Shown one piece after another: positions 1 through 7,366 of a stretch of 22,101 bases of DNA (its first letter is position 1; each line of letters starts with the position of its first letter). The stretch covers positions 1 through 22,101 of the forward strand of contig NZ_LSJM01000195.1 of NCBI RefSeq assembly GCF_001557215.1, in the 5' to 3' direction. The notes under the pieces were generated by a model. It worked only from the letters and a program-made list of their open reading frames with translations, was not told the origin of the DNA and did not search any database. A program made the translations under genes and the position numbers. The DNA comes from Sphingomonas sp. CCH9-E2. Its GTDB lineage: Bacteria; Pseudomonadota; Alphaproteobacteria; Sphingomonadales; Sphingomonadaceae.

Positions 1-20
1 CAGATGTGTATAAGAGACAG
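1..20. other. Nextera adapter remnant at contig end
   Basis: Bases 2-20 read AGATGTGTATAAGAGACAG, the 19-base mosaic end used in Tn5-based Nextera library adapters. The C before it matches the read-1 version of that adapter. It interrupts the htpX reading frame at its 3' end and is therefore an untrimmed library artefact, not genomic sequence. Confidence 0.97.
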
Positions 21-903
21 GCTCGGCCGGGGCGGGGGCAGCGAAAGCGTCCCGCGGAGCGCTCTGGCCCATCGTGACCGCCAATTCCTCCAGTGCGGCG
101 ATGCGGTTGCCGGTGTCAGGATGGGTCGAAAACAAGCTGTCGCCGCCGCGCGCCAGGCCGGGGACGATATAGAGCTGCGATGCCGCAGGGTTGCGCTGTG
201 CGACCGGGTTCGGCACCGCCGCCGCGCCATGGGCGAGCTTGGCGAGCGCCGAGGCAAGTGCGCGCGGGTTGCCCGAAATCTCGGCGCCGCCCTTGTCCGC
301 GCCATATTCGCGGGTGCGGCTGATCGCCATCTGCACGATCATCGCGGCGAAGGGGGCCACGATGACGGCGAGGATGGTGGCGAGAAATGCGCCGCGATTG
401 TCGTCGCCGCCGCGAAAGAACAGGCCGAAATTGGCGAGCATCGAGATCGCACCGGCGATCGTCGCAACCATCGTCATGATCAGCGTGTCGCGGTTGCGGA
501 CGTGCGCCAGCTCATGCGCCATCACGCCGGCAATCTCGTCGCGATTGAGGATGTTGAGCAGGCCCGTGGTCGCCGCGACCGCCGCATTCTCGGGGTTGCG
601 GCCGGTGGCGAAGGCGTTGGGGTGGGGCGAATCGATGATGTAGACCTTGGGCATCGGCAGCTGCGCGCGCTGGGCGAGGCCGGAGACCAGGCTGTAGAAT
701 TCGGGCGCGGATGCCGCATCGACCTGTCGCGCGCCATGCATGCTCAGCACGATCTTGTCAGCGTTCCAATAGGTGAAGAGGTTCATCCCCACCGCGACCA
801 GCAGCGCGATGATCATGCCACCGCGCCCGCCAATGGTGAAGCCAAGGGCCATGAACAGGGCGGTCAGCGCCGCCAGCAACATCGTCGTCTTGAACCCGTT
901 CAC
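21..903 (-). CDS. htpX: Zinc metalloprotease HtpX (M48 family), 3' end missing
   Basis: Membrane-bound zinc endopeptidase that degrades misfolded membrane proteins together with FtsH. About 294 codons are visible. The N-terminus has two hydrophobic segments (about residues 5-24 and 29-46). The catalytic HExxH motif reads HELAH at residues 130-134, and a downstream SRTREYGAD segment supplies the third zinc ligand (Glu). Two further hydrophobic stretches lie between these motifs. The tail is rich in Ala and Pro and runs into the adapter, so probably only a few codons are lost. The start is a GTG at 903-901. It is chosen because AAAGGAGC lies about 8 bases upstream and the protein then begins [11 protein letters not shown], as HtpX proteins do. 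The gene is divergent from the SDHAF4-like gene and has a heat-shock-like promoter candidate in the gap. Identification is firm. Confidence 0.95.
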
Positions 904-927
904 TTGGATTCGCTCCTTTCACTCCCC

Positions 928-956
928 AATGTGGGAAATGTCACCCGTTGCTTCAA
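928..956 (-). promoter_or_regulatory. Candidate heat-shock (RpoH-type) promoter of htpX
   Basis: Read on the minus strand, TTGAAG (956-951) is followed after 15 bases by CCCACATT (935-928). This resembles RpoH promoters (a CTTGAA-type -35 and a CCCCATnT-type -10; alphaproteobacterial versions are looser). The predicted start of transcription, near 920, lies about 17 bases before the GTG and upstream of the Shine-Dalgarno. htpX is a known heat-shock gene in other bacteria. Inference from sequence only. Confidence 0.4.
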
Positions 957-969
957 TCGAGGAACCATC

Positions 970-1131
970 ATGGGCAAGCGCCCCGATCATGTGAAGCCGC
1001 CCGCCTATCTCTCGAAGAGCCCGCCCTTGCCCAAGCCGGGGGCGGGCAAGAAGGCGGAGAGCGACCCGCTCGGCAATGATCCCACGCGTTATGGCGACTG
1101 GGAGCTGAAGGGCATCGCGATCGATTTCTGA
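970..1131 (+). CDS. SDHAF4-like protein (DUF1674), 53 aa
   Basis: Small soluble protein whose C-terminus holds the hallmark DPTRYGDWELKGIAIDF of the DUF1674/SDHAF4 family. In mitochondria SDHAF4 binds the FAD-loaded flavoprotein subunit of succinate dehydrogenase and helps join it to the iron-sulfur subunit. Alphaproteobacterial members are assumed to do the same. The N-terminal half is basic and rich in Pro and Lys and is probably disordered. The ATG at 970 is preceded by GAGGAA with a 5-base gap, and 53 residues is normal for bacterial members. No sdh genes are in view. It is divergent from htpX (66 bp apart), and AsmA follows 42 bp downstream on the same strand. Confidence 0.9.
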   Translation: MGKRPDHVKPPAYLSKSPPLPKPGAGKKAESDPLGNDPTRYGDWELKGIAIDF

Positions 1132-1173
1132 ACCGCAGCCGGAACGAAATCGGGGACGGCGCGTCCTGCGGCG

Positions 1174-3012
1174 ATGACTGCGCCTTCCCGCACCCTGATC
1201 GTCCGCATCGCCATCGGCCTCGCCCTGGTGATGGCGTTGCTGCTTCTGCTACTGGCGATGCTGCCCTGGGGCGCGTTCAAGGGGCGGGCCGAACGCGCGC
1301 TATCGGCGCAGATCGGCGCGCCGGTGACGATCGGTTCGATCGAGCGACGGTCATTCTTCTCGTTCCGCCCGCTGCTCGACATTCGCGACCTGCGTATCGC
1401 CCAGCCGGACTGGGCCGGGACGGGCGAGATGGTGCGGGTCGAGCGGGTGACGGTGCGCCTGCCGGTGCTGCCCATCCTGACGGGACGGTTTGCCCCTGAG
1501 CCGGTTGAGGCCGCCAATGGGCGCCTGATCCTGATTCGCGCCAAGGACGGGCGCAAGAATTGGGAACGCGAATCGGAGCGGAGCAGCGGTGGCGGCAGCG
1601 GGCTCGAGCGGCTGGCGGTCAGCAACCTGATCCTCGACTATCGCGATGCGAAGAAGGATCGCCGCTTGGCCGTGCGCATCGATTCCGACCCGCGCGGTTT
1701 TCGCGCGTCGGGCACCGGCGCGCTGGCGGAAGAGCCGGTGAGCATCGAAGTGCGCGGTGCGCCGATTGCCGGGCGCGTGCGTTGGCCGTTCCGCGCGCGG
1801 CTGGCCGGGCCGCGCACGCGGATCGCGGTGCAGGGCGCGATGGCGGCGCCGTTCGACACGCGCGACATGGCGTTCGACATCGCGGCGCAGGGTGCGGACC
1901 TGCTCGATGTCGATCGGGTGATCGAGGCGGGGCTGTTCGGGACCCAGCCGGTGAAGCTGATCGGGCGGGTGTCGCGCAAGGGCGATACCTGGCAGGTCGA
2001 GCGGCTGGCCGGGACGATCGGCCAGTCGCGCCTGTCCAGTGCCACCGCCAGCATCGACAAGAGCACGCCGGGCCGCACGCGGATCGATGGCGATGTCGCG
2101 CTGGCGACGCTGCGGTTCGAAGATCTTGCGAATGACCGTGGCCTGGCGGTTGCCGCGGCACGGCGCGCGCGGATCGGCGACCGGCTGATCCCGTCGACCC
2201 AGATCGACCTCAAGAGCGTGAGCGATGTCGATGGCGCGCTGCGCGTGCGCGTTGGGCGGATCGTGGGCACGCCGGGCTTTCGCGCGGCGCGGGCGACGCT
2301 GGCGCTGGACGCTGCCCGGCTGTCCGTCGATCCGTTCGTGATGGAGATGACCCCCGGTCGGCTGGCGGGGCGCGTCGTGATCGACCAGCGTGGCGGCAAG
2401 TCGGTGCCGACGCTCAATCTGGACCTGACCCTGCGCGGCAGTCGGATTGCGGCGCTGGCTGGCGACGGCGTGCTCGACGCGCCGCTGCAGGGGCGCGTGC
2501 GACTGACCGGGTCAGGGGACACGATCCGTAGCGCGGTGGGGCGATCGAGCGGCAGCATCGCGCTGGTCGGCGGGACCGGGCGGATTCCGGCCAATATCGC
2601 GTCCTATCTCGGCCTCGATGTCGGGCGCGGGGCGCTGGTGGATGAGGATCGGGTGGCGACGCTGCGCTGCATGATCCTGCGGCTTGAGGTGAAGAATGGC
2701 ACGGGGCGGATGGCGCCGTTCCTGATCGACACCTCGCGCAGCCAGTCGCGCTTCAACGGCAGCGTCGACCTGTCGGATGAGCGGCTGTCGCTCGCCATGA
2801 CCGGGTCGCCGAAGAAGGAGAGCCTGTTGCGCCTGACCAAGCCGGTGCCCGTCGGCGGGACGATCAAGGCACCGTCGATGCGCCTGCCCGAAGGCGCCAA
2901 GCCGAATGTCGGCGGGGTGTTGAAGCTGCTGGGCGATGCGATTGCGGGGGATCGGCCGCCGCTGGCGACCGATGCCGATTGCAACGGTCTGGCGGCGCAG
3001 GCGCTAAGCTAA
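1174..3012 (+). CDS. AsmA family protein, 612 aa
   Basis: Predicted inner-membrane-anchored periplasmic protein of the AsmA family. One N-terminal transmembrane helix (about residues 8-29) is followed by the typical AsmA segment (GRAERALSAQIGAPVTIGSIE, then RPLLDIRDLRIAQPDW). A long beta-rich middle follows, then a C-terminal AsmA-like block (about residues 490-590, containing FNGSVDLSDERLSLAM and KAPSMRLPEG). AsmA/TamB/YhdP-type proteins are thought to bridge the envelope and affect outer-membrane lipid supply. The exact role of this member cannot be told. The ATG at 1174 gives the expected short cytoplasmic N-tail; the Shine-Dalgarno is weak. Its TAA stop (3010-3012) overlaps the stop of the convergent DUF1697 gene. 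Confidence 0.85.
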   Translation: MTAPSRTLIVRIAIGLALVMALLLLLLAMLPWGAFKGRAERALSAQIGAPVTIGSIERRSFFSFRPLLDIRDLRIAQPDWAGTGEMVRVERVTVRLPVLPILTGRFAPEPVEAANGRLILIRAKDGRKNWERESERSSGGGSGLERLAVSNLILDYRDAKKDRRLAVRIDSDPRGFRASGTGALAEEPVSIEVRGAPIAGRVRWPFRARLAGPRTRIAVQGAMAAPFDTRDMAFDIAAQGADLLDVDRVIEAGLFGTQPVKLIGRVSRKGDTWQVERLAGTIGQSRLSSATASIDKSTPGRTRIDGDVALATLRFEDLANDRGLAVAAARRARIGDRLIPSTQIDLKSVSDVDGALRVRVGRIVGTPGFRAARATLALDAARLSVDPFVMEMTPGRLAGRVVIDQRGGKSVPTLNLDLTLRGSRIAALAGDGVLDAPLQGRVRLTGSGDTIRSAVGRSSGSIALVGGTGRIPANIASYLGLDVGRGALVDEDRVATLRCMILRLEVKNGTGRMAPFLIDTSRSQSRFNGSVDLSDERLSLAMTGSPKKESLLRLTKPVPVGGTIKAPSMRLPEGAKPNVGGVLKLLGDAIAGDRPPLATDADCNGLAAQALS

Positions 3013-3539
3013 AGCGCGTCACGGATTTTCAGCACGGTGTTCCAGTTGCGCGCGGTGGTGACTGGATCGCGCGTCGCCTTGCCGAGTGGCGCGTGCAGGG
3101 TCGAGCGGGCCTGCCCCGCCGGGAAATCGATATAGAGCTCGCGGTCGAACGCCTGTGCGCGTTCGGGACCGTCATGGTCGGTCATCAGCGCGTCAACGGC
3201 GGCGCTATCGACCGGCTTGCGGTGGAAGGTGACGACGAGGAAGCTGGGGCGAGCGGTCGCGGCGTCGGGGAAGGGGTTGGCGGCGATGACGGCGTCCATC
3301 TCTTCGGGCGTGCGCACGAAGATTTCGGACTTGAGGCCGGTCGCCTCGGCCAGCGCGTCGTGGATCTGCGTCTCGAGCTGTTCGGCGTGCGCGTCGGGGG
3401 CGGTGAAGACGACATTGCCCGAGGCGAGCAGGGTCTTGACGTCAGTGAAGCCCAGCCCCGCGATCACCGCCGCGAGTTCCGCCGATTTGAGCTGACGCTT
3501 GCCGAGGTTGATCCCCCGCAGCAGCGCTGCCCATCTCAT
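3009..3539 (-). CDS. DUF1697 domain protein, 176 aa
   Basis: Soluble protein of unknown function belonging to DUF1697. The N-terminal [22 protein letters not shown], the later LLASGNVVF and the C-terminal TARNWNTVLKI are the family's conserved blocks. No catalytic role is established for the family. The start ATG (3539-3537) overlaps the gpsA stop TGA in an ATGA arrangement, so it is the last gene of the tsaD-gpsA operon and is probably translated by coupling. Its TAG stop (3011-3009) overlaps the AsmA stop on the other strand. Confidence 0.85.
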   Translation of the reverse strand: MRWAALLRGINLGKRQLKSAELAAVIAGLGFTDVKTLLASGNVVFTAPDAHAEQLETQIHDALAEATGLKSEIFVRTPEEMDAVIAANPFPDAATARPSFLVVTFHRKPVDSAAVDALMTDHDGPERAQAFDRELYIDFPAGQARSTLHAPLGKATRDPVTTARNWNTVLKIRDAL

Positions 3540-4513
3540 GCGGTTTCGCCGCGCGGCGGGCGGGCGAGCAGCGCGTCTACGACGGTGCGCACTGGCGTTC
3601 CTTCGAGCAGCGCGCAGACCGCTTCGGTCACCGGCATCTCGACCCCGGCGGCGCGCGCCGCTTCGCGCAGGACAGGCGCGGTCGCGGCACCCTCGGCCAC
3701 GGTGCGGCGGTCGGCGAGCAGCTCGGCTGCCGCCTTGCCCTGACCCAGACCCACGCCGAGTGAGAAGTTGCGCGAATTGGTCGAGGAACAGGTGAGGACG
3801 AGGTCGCCCAGGCCCGACAGCCCCGCCAGCGTCTCCGGCCGCCCGCCGCGCGCGACGCCGAAGCGGGTCATCTCGGCAAAGCCGCGCGCGATCAGCGCGG
3901 CGCGGGCGTTGAGGCCGAGGCCGGCACCCTCGACCACGCCGCACGCTATGGCGAGGACATTCTTGACCGCGCCGCCGATCTCCGCGCCGGTGACGTCGGA
4001 CGAGGCATAGGTGCGGAAGGTCGCGCCGCCGAGCCGTTCTGCCAGAGCGTCGCGCAGGGCATCGTCTTCGCAGGCGAGGGTGACGGCGGTGGGCAGCCCC
4101 TTGGCCACCTCATGCGCGAAGGTCGGGCCGGAGAGGACCGCGACCGGCGCGCCGGGATGGAGTTCACGCGCGATCTCGGCGACGAGCTTTTGCGTCCCGG
4201 CCTCGATCCCCTTGGCGCACAGCACCAGCGGACGGTTTCCGGTCGGAATCTGCGACAGGACCGAGCGCAGGAATTGCGCGGGGACGACGACCAGCAGCGC
4301 GTCGCAATCCGACAGCGCGGCAAGGTCGCTGGACGCGTGGATCGAAGGCGAGAGCGGCACGCCGGGGAGGAACAGCGCGTTCTCGTGCGCGGAGTTGACT
4401 GACGTCACGACGTCATCTTCGCGCGCCCACAGGATCACCGGCTCGCCGCCGCGCGCCGCGACCTGGGCGAGTGCCGTGCCCCATGCGCCGCCACCGAGTA
4501 CGCCGATCTTCAT
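3536..4513 (-). CDS. gpsA: Glycerol-3-phosphate dehydrogenase [NAD(P)+]
   Basis: Cytosolic enzyme reducing dihydroxyacetone phosphate to sn-glycerol 3-phosphate, the backbone for phospholipid synthesis. The protein has 325 aa, normal for GpsA. The N-terminal Rossmann fold starts with [13 protein letters not shown] (residues 4-16). LCAKGIE and [14 protein letters not shown] are further GpsA signatures. [15 protein letters not shown] contains the catalytic lysine, and [12 protein letters not shown] lies in the C-terminal helical domain. Its ATG (4513-4511) overlaps the TGA of tsaD (4512-4510), and its own stop overlaps the start of DUF1697, so all three genes form one translationally coupled operon. 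tsaD next to gpsA is a common alphaproteobacterial arrangement. Confidence 0.97.
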   Translation of the reverse strand: MKIGVLGGGAWGTALAQVAARGGEPVILWAREDDVVTSVNSAHENALFLPGVPLSPSIHASSDLAALSDCDALLVVVPAQFLRSVLSQIPTGNRPLVLCAKGIEAGTQKLVAEIARELHPGAPVAVLSGPTFAHEVAKGLPTAVTLACEDDALRDALAERLGGATFRTYASSDVTGAEIGGAVKNVLAIACGVVEGAGLGLNARAALIARGFAEMTRFGVARGGRPETLAGLSGLGDLVLTCSSTNSRNFSLGVGLGQGKAAAELLADRRTVAEGAATAPVLREAARAAGVEMPVTEAVCALLEGTPVRTVVDALLARPPRGETA

Positions 4514-5535
4514 GCCTTCACTCCCGCGCCGCGCACCTTTTCCGCATCCGGGTCGAGCGGCCAGCGCGGGCGCGCGGGCACGTCGAGCGGATCGCTGAAG
4601 CCGGCGGCGAAGCGCTCCGCCCCGGCCCAGGCGATCATGGCGGCATTGTCGGTGCAGAGCCAGAGCGGCGGCGCAACGAAGCGCAGGCCGTGCTGCGTCG
4701 CGAGCACTTCGAGCGCCGTGCGGACCGAGGCATTGGCGGCGACTCCGCCCGCGACGACGAGCGCGGTGGCCTGCGGTGCCTTGGCCAGCGCGATGCGCGT
4801 GCGGTCGATCAGGCAATCGACCACCGCCTGCTGGAACGATGCGGCGAGATCCTCGGGCGCGAATTTGCCGACCTTGCGCGCGACATCGCTCTTGAGCCCG
4901 GCGAAGGAGAAATGCGGCTCGCCCGATCCGACCAGCGGGCGGGGGAGCGGCACCGCGCGCGGGTCTCCGGTCTTTGCCGCCGCCTCGACCGCCGGTCCGC
5001 CGGGGAAGCCGAGGCCGAGCAGCTTCGCGGTCTTGTCGAACGCCTCGCCCGCCGCGTCGTCGATCGTGGTGGCGAGGCGGCGATAGGCACCGACCCCCTC
5101 GACCAGCAGCAGCTGGCAATGCCCGCCCGAGACGAGCAGCAGCAGATAGGGGAAGGCGAGATCGGGGTCGGTCAGGCGCGCGGAAAGGGCGTGCCCCTCG
5201 AGATGATTGACCGCGACCAGCGGCTTGCCGGCCGCGTGCGCCAGCGCCTTTCCGGTGACGAGGCCGACCATCACCCCGCCGATCAGCCCCGGCCCGGCGG
5301 TCGCGGCGACCGCATCGACATCTGCGAGGGTCACGCCCGCTTCCTCGAACGCGGCGGCGATCAGCGGCTCCAGCGCTTCGACATGCGCGCGCGCGGCGAT
5401 TTCGGGGACGACACCGCCGAACGGGCGATGCGCCTCATCCTGCCGCGCCAGGCGGTGCGACAGGATGCGGCGGTCCGTGGTCACCAGCGCGGCGGCGGTT
5501 TCGTCACAGCTCGATTCGAGGCCGAGGATCAACAT
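4510..5535 (-). CDS. tsaD: tRNA N6-threonylcarbamoyladenosine synthase subunit TsaD
   Basis: Catalytic subunit of the TsaD-TsaB-TsaE complex, which transfers the threonylcarbamoyl group onto A37 of ANN-decoding tRNAs (t6A). The protein has 341 aa. It starts [18 protein letters not shown], the canonical ASKHA-fold start. The metal-binding pair HLEGH falls at residues 111-115, and [12 protein letters not shown] and [12 protein letters not shown] follow as in other TsaD proteins. The ATG (5535-5533) has no Shine-Dalgarno. Instead a promoter-like TAGATC ends six bases upstream, so the mRNA may be leaderless. It heads an operon with gpsA and DUF1697. The GFA-family gene lies 45 bp upstream on the same strand, so some read-through is possible. 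Confidence 0.97.
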   Translation of the reverse strand: MLILGLESSCDETAAALVTTDRRILSHRLARQDEAHRPFGGVVPEIAARAHVEALEPLIAAAFEEAGVTLADVDAVAATAGPGLIGGVMVGLVTGKALAHAAGKPLVAVNHLEGHALSARLTDPDLAFPYLLLLVSGGHCQLLLVEGVGAYRRLATTIDDAAGEAFDKTAKLLGLGFPGGPAVEAAAKTGDPRAVPLPRPLVGSGEPHFSFAGLKSDVARKVGKFAPEDLAASFQQAVVDCLIDRTRIALAKAPQATALVVAGGVAANASVRTALEVLATQHGLRFVAPPLWLCTDNAAMIAWAGAERFAAGFSDPLDVPARPRWPLDPDAEKVRGAGVKA

Positions 5536-5541
5536 CGCGCC

Positions 5542-5570
5542 GATCTAGGGAGTCGGGCGCGACTTGTCGA
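5542..5570 (-). promoter_or_regulatory. Candidate tsaD promoter (leaderless arrangement)
   Basis: On the minus strand, TCGACA (5570-5565, five of six matches to TTGACA) is followed by a 17-base spacer and then TAGATC (5547-5542). Only six bases separate the -10-like hexamer from the tsaD ATG, which would put the transcription start at or next to the start codon. No Shine-Dalgarno is visible. Confidence 0.4.
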
Positions 5571-5580
5571 AGGGGTCGGT

Positions 5581-6003
5581 TCAGGCGATCCCGGCCTTGG
5601 CGAGGACTTCGGCACCGGTCAGGCGTTCGTGGTCGCCGACAAAGGCATAGCCCGCGGGCTTTTCGTCGACGAAAATCTCCTCCGCCAGCGCGTAACCATC
5701 GGTGCCGTCGAACAGTCCCGCGCCGAACGAATAGCCGTCCTTGGGCGCGTAATAATAGAAGAGGTGCGTCCCGCAGGTGCGGCAAAAGGCCCGCTCCGCC
5801 CAGTCGGAGGAGCGGTAACGCACGACATGCTCGCTTCCCTCGATCTGCGGGTCGGTCACCAGCCGCAGCGACAGCGCCGGGCCACCCGCCCAGCGGCGAC
5901 ACATGGTGCAATGGCACGCCTCGATCACCGGGGCGGGCGGCCTAAGTCGCACCCGCACCGCGCCGCACAGACACTGGCCGTCGAGTTGGTTCGTATCGCT
6001 CAT
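5581..6003 (-). CDS. GFA family protein (glutathione-dependent formaldehyde-activating-like), 140 aa
   Basis: Small zinc-binding protein of the GFA/CENP-V fold. The seven expected cysteines are present: CLC at residues 11-13, CHCTMC at 30-35 and CRTC at 74-77. Family members were named after a proposed glutathione-formaldehyde adduct role, but most, probably including this one, have no proven substrate. The ATG at 6003 is preferred over an in-frame GTG five codons upstream, because GGAGG sits 5 bases before the ATG. It follows the SRPBCC gene by 48 bp and precedes tsaD by 45 bp, so it is probably the last gene of the arsR-led cassette. Confidence 0.88.
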   Translation of the reverse strand: MSDTNQLDGQCLCGAVRVRLRPPAPVIEACHCTMCRRWAGGPALSLRLVTDPQIEGSEHVVRYRSSDWAERAFCRTCGTHLFYYYAPKDGYSFGAGLFDGTDGYALAEEIFVDEKPAGYAFVGDHERLTGAEVLAKAGIA

Positions 6004-6051
6004 GGCTGCCTCCGTCACGGAGATTAGCGCGCGACGACAGCTTCGGGAAGT

Positions 6052-6582
6052 TCAGCCACGCGTCTGCAGTAGTGCCGCCACCTCGGCCTCCGACTCCGCG
6101 TGGAGCGCCCAGAAGTCGCGGACCGGCTGTCCGGCGAGCAGGCCCTGCAGCACCGCCAGATGCGAATGCCAGCCGCCCCCGAAATTGGCCATCGGGGCGG
6201 GGCCGGTGATGCCTTTATGGGTCAGGACGAGGCGGGTCTTGTCGTTCCCCTCGGCGAACAGCTCGAACCGCGCAGTGCCTTCGGCGCCATCGTCCCAGCT
6301 GATCGCGAAGACGTGCGGGGGGGCATATTCGACGACGCGTTCGCGTCCGACGGCCCCTTTCCATCTGGCGTATTTCTCGGGGTAAGGGACGGGGTCGGCG
6401 GAGAGATTGTCATGGTCGAACACCAGCTCGACCGGCGCATCGGCGCGGGCATCGGTGCCGCCCGCGAACCATTTCCGGCGCAGATCGGCCTCGACCAGAT
6501 AGCGCCATACCGTCGCGGGCGGAGCATCGAGAATGCGTTCGATGCGCAGCGTGTCGGGGGCGAGGATTTCGAGAGCGGGCAT
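6052..6582 (-). CDS. SRPBCC (AHSA1/START-like) family protein, 176 aa
   Basis: Soluble protein with a helix-grip fold that forms a hydrophobic pocket. The family hallmarks are IERILDAPPATVWRYLVEADLRRKWFAGG near the N-terminus and the later WDDGAEGTARFELFAEGNDKTRLVLTHKG. ILDAPPATVW and the following Trp are typical of the AHSA1-like subgroup. These genes very often sit behind an ArsR regulator and beside a VOC gene, as here, and the function of that trio is mostly unknown. The ATG at 6582 follows GGAGG by six bases. The VOC stop codon is 12 bases upstream, so the two are co-transcribed. Confidence 0.88.
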   Translation of the reverse strand: MPALEILAPDTLRIERILDAPPATVWRYLVEADLRRKWFAGGTDARADAPVELVFDHDNLSADPVPYPEKYARWKGAVGRERVVEYAPPHVFAISWDDGAEGTARFELFAEGNDKTRLVLTHKGITGPAPMANFGGGWHSHLAVLQGLLAGQPVRDFWALHAESEAEVAALLQTRG

Positions 6583-6594
6583 GATGGGCCTCCG

Positions 6595-6990
6595 TCAGGC
6601 GAGGTTGAGTTGCCACGACACGCCCAAGCGGTCGTTGATCCAAGCGAAACTGCTGCTCCAGCCATAATTGCCGGGCGGCATCAGCACGCCGCCGCCCTCC
6701 GACAGCGTCGCGAACAGTCGGTCGAAGGTGGCCGCATCGTCGCAGTCGAGGAAGAAGGACCAGGACGGCGTGAAGTCGAACCCGTGGGTGATGAAGCTGT
6801 CATGGACCATCACCGGCTGTCCGGCGATCGTCGCATAGGCACGGATGATCGTGCCCTCGGGGCCGGGACCGTCCGGACCGAAGCGTTCGACCGATTCGAT
6901 GCGGCTGTCGGGCACATGCTCGGCGTAGAAGTCGAGCGCGGCCTGCGCCTTGCCGTGCTGGAACATCAGGAATGGGGTGGCCTTGGTCAT
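6595..6990 (-). CDS. VOC family protein (PhnB-like), 131 aa
   Basis: Single-domain vicinal-oxygen-chelate fold protein of the PhnB / 3-demethylubiquinone methyltransferase-like subgroup. The start MTKATPFLMFQHGKAQAALDFY, the middle FTPSWSFFLDCDDAATFDRLF and the end GWSSSFAWINDRLGVSWQLN match that subgroup. No enzymatic activity can be assigned from sequence; despite the old family name, methyltransferase function is unlikely. Its ATG (6990-6988) overlaps the TGA of arsR (6989-6987), giving translational coupling. Confidence 0.88.
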   Translation of the reverse strand: MTKATPFLMFQHGKAQAALDFYAEHVPDSRIESVERFGPDGPGPEGTIIRAYATIAGQPVMVHDSFITHGFDFTPSWSFFLDCDDAATFDRLFATLSEGGGVLMPPGNYGWSSSFAWINDRLGVSWQLNLA

Positions 6991-7319
6991 TCGGTGTCTC
7001 CGGCACGGGCATCACGCAACAGCGCTTCGAGCCCGTCGAGGCGGGTATTCCAGAAGGCGGCCCATTGCTGGAGCCATTGGTTCGCTTCGGCGAGCGGGGC
7101 GGCGTTGAGTGCGCAGCGATGGGTGCGACCGTCGCGGCGGCGGGTCACGAGGCCGGCGCGTTCGAGCACCTGGACGTGCTTCGAGGCCCCCGCGAGCGTC
7201 ATCGCATAGGGCTGGGCCAGTTCGCCGATACTCTTCTCTCCCTGAGCGAGATTGACGAGCATCCCGCGCCTTGTGGGATCGGCGAGCGCGTGAAAGGTCA
7301 TGTCGAGTCGTTCAACCAT
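6987..7319 (-). CDS. ArsR-family transcriptional regulator, 110 aa
   Basis: Winged-helix repressor. FHALADPTRRGMLVNLAQGEKSIGELAQPYAMTLAGASKHVQVLERAGLVTRRRDGRTHRCAL is present in outline: a helix-turn-helix around residues 30-58 and a wing around residues 60-70. There is no Cys, so it is not a classical arsenic or metal sensor. It belongs with the SdpR-like ArsR proteins that precede SRPBCC and VOC genes. The first codons (ATGGTTGAA) lie inside an inverted repeat (7311-7328), and a second similar repeat sits 38 bp upstream, which suggests autorepression. No Shine-Dalgarno is seen before the ATG. Confidence 0.9.
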   Translation of the reverse strand: MVERLDMTFHALADPTRRGMLVNLAQGEKSIGELAQPYAMTLAGASKHVQVLERAGLVTRRRDGRTHRCALNAAPLAEANQWLQQWAAFWNTRLDGLEALLRDARAGDTE

Positions 7320-7328
7320 TTGGTTGAA
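7311..7328. promoter_or_regulatory. Operator-like inverted repeat over the arsR start codon
   Basis: TTCAACCATTTGGTTGAA has perfect 8-base arms around a TT core (plus strand). It covers the ATG and the next two codons of arsR as well as the base just downstream of the -10-like element. Position and symmetry suit a binding site for the ArsR dimer encoded by the gene itself. The neighbouring repeat at 7351-7366 shares the CAACCA core. Confidence 0.5.
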
Positions 7329-7354
7329 TTACTCGGCGCCCCGATAAATGTCAA
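7326..7354 (-). promoter_or_regulatory. Candidate promoter of the arsR cassette
   Basis: The minus strand shows a perfect TTGACA (7354-7349), a 17-base spacer and TAATTC (7331-7326). The arsR ATG begins six bases later, so the transcript may start at the ATG. The -35 sits inside the upstream inverted repeat and the -10 touches the downstream one, as expected for a repressed promoter. Confidence 0.45.
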
Positions 7355-7366
7355 CCAATCGGTTTA
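7351..7366. promoter_or_regulatory. Second operator-like inverted repeat
   Basis: TCAACCAATCGGTTTA has arms TCAACC and GGTTTA with one mismatch around a 4-base core. It shares CAACCA with the repeat over the arsR ATG (centres 38 bp apart), overlaps the -35 hexamer and also overlaps the stop codon of the metallo-hydrolase gene. Confidence 0.35.

Noticed and set aside
4..969. Plus-strand frame starting inside the adapter and running through the htpX region
   Set aside because: Its start lies in adapter sequence and it is antisense to the clear HtpX protein. Only its last 53 codons (from 970) are a real gene.
1154..1166. GGACG-GCG-CGTCC hairpin between the SDHAF4-like gene and AsmA
   Set aside because: Short stem with a 3-base loop and no T-run; too weak to call a terminator.
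6004..6018. GTG start for the GFA protein five codons upstream
   Set aside because: The GGAGG ribosome-binding site lies inside that extension, five bases before the ATG at 6003.
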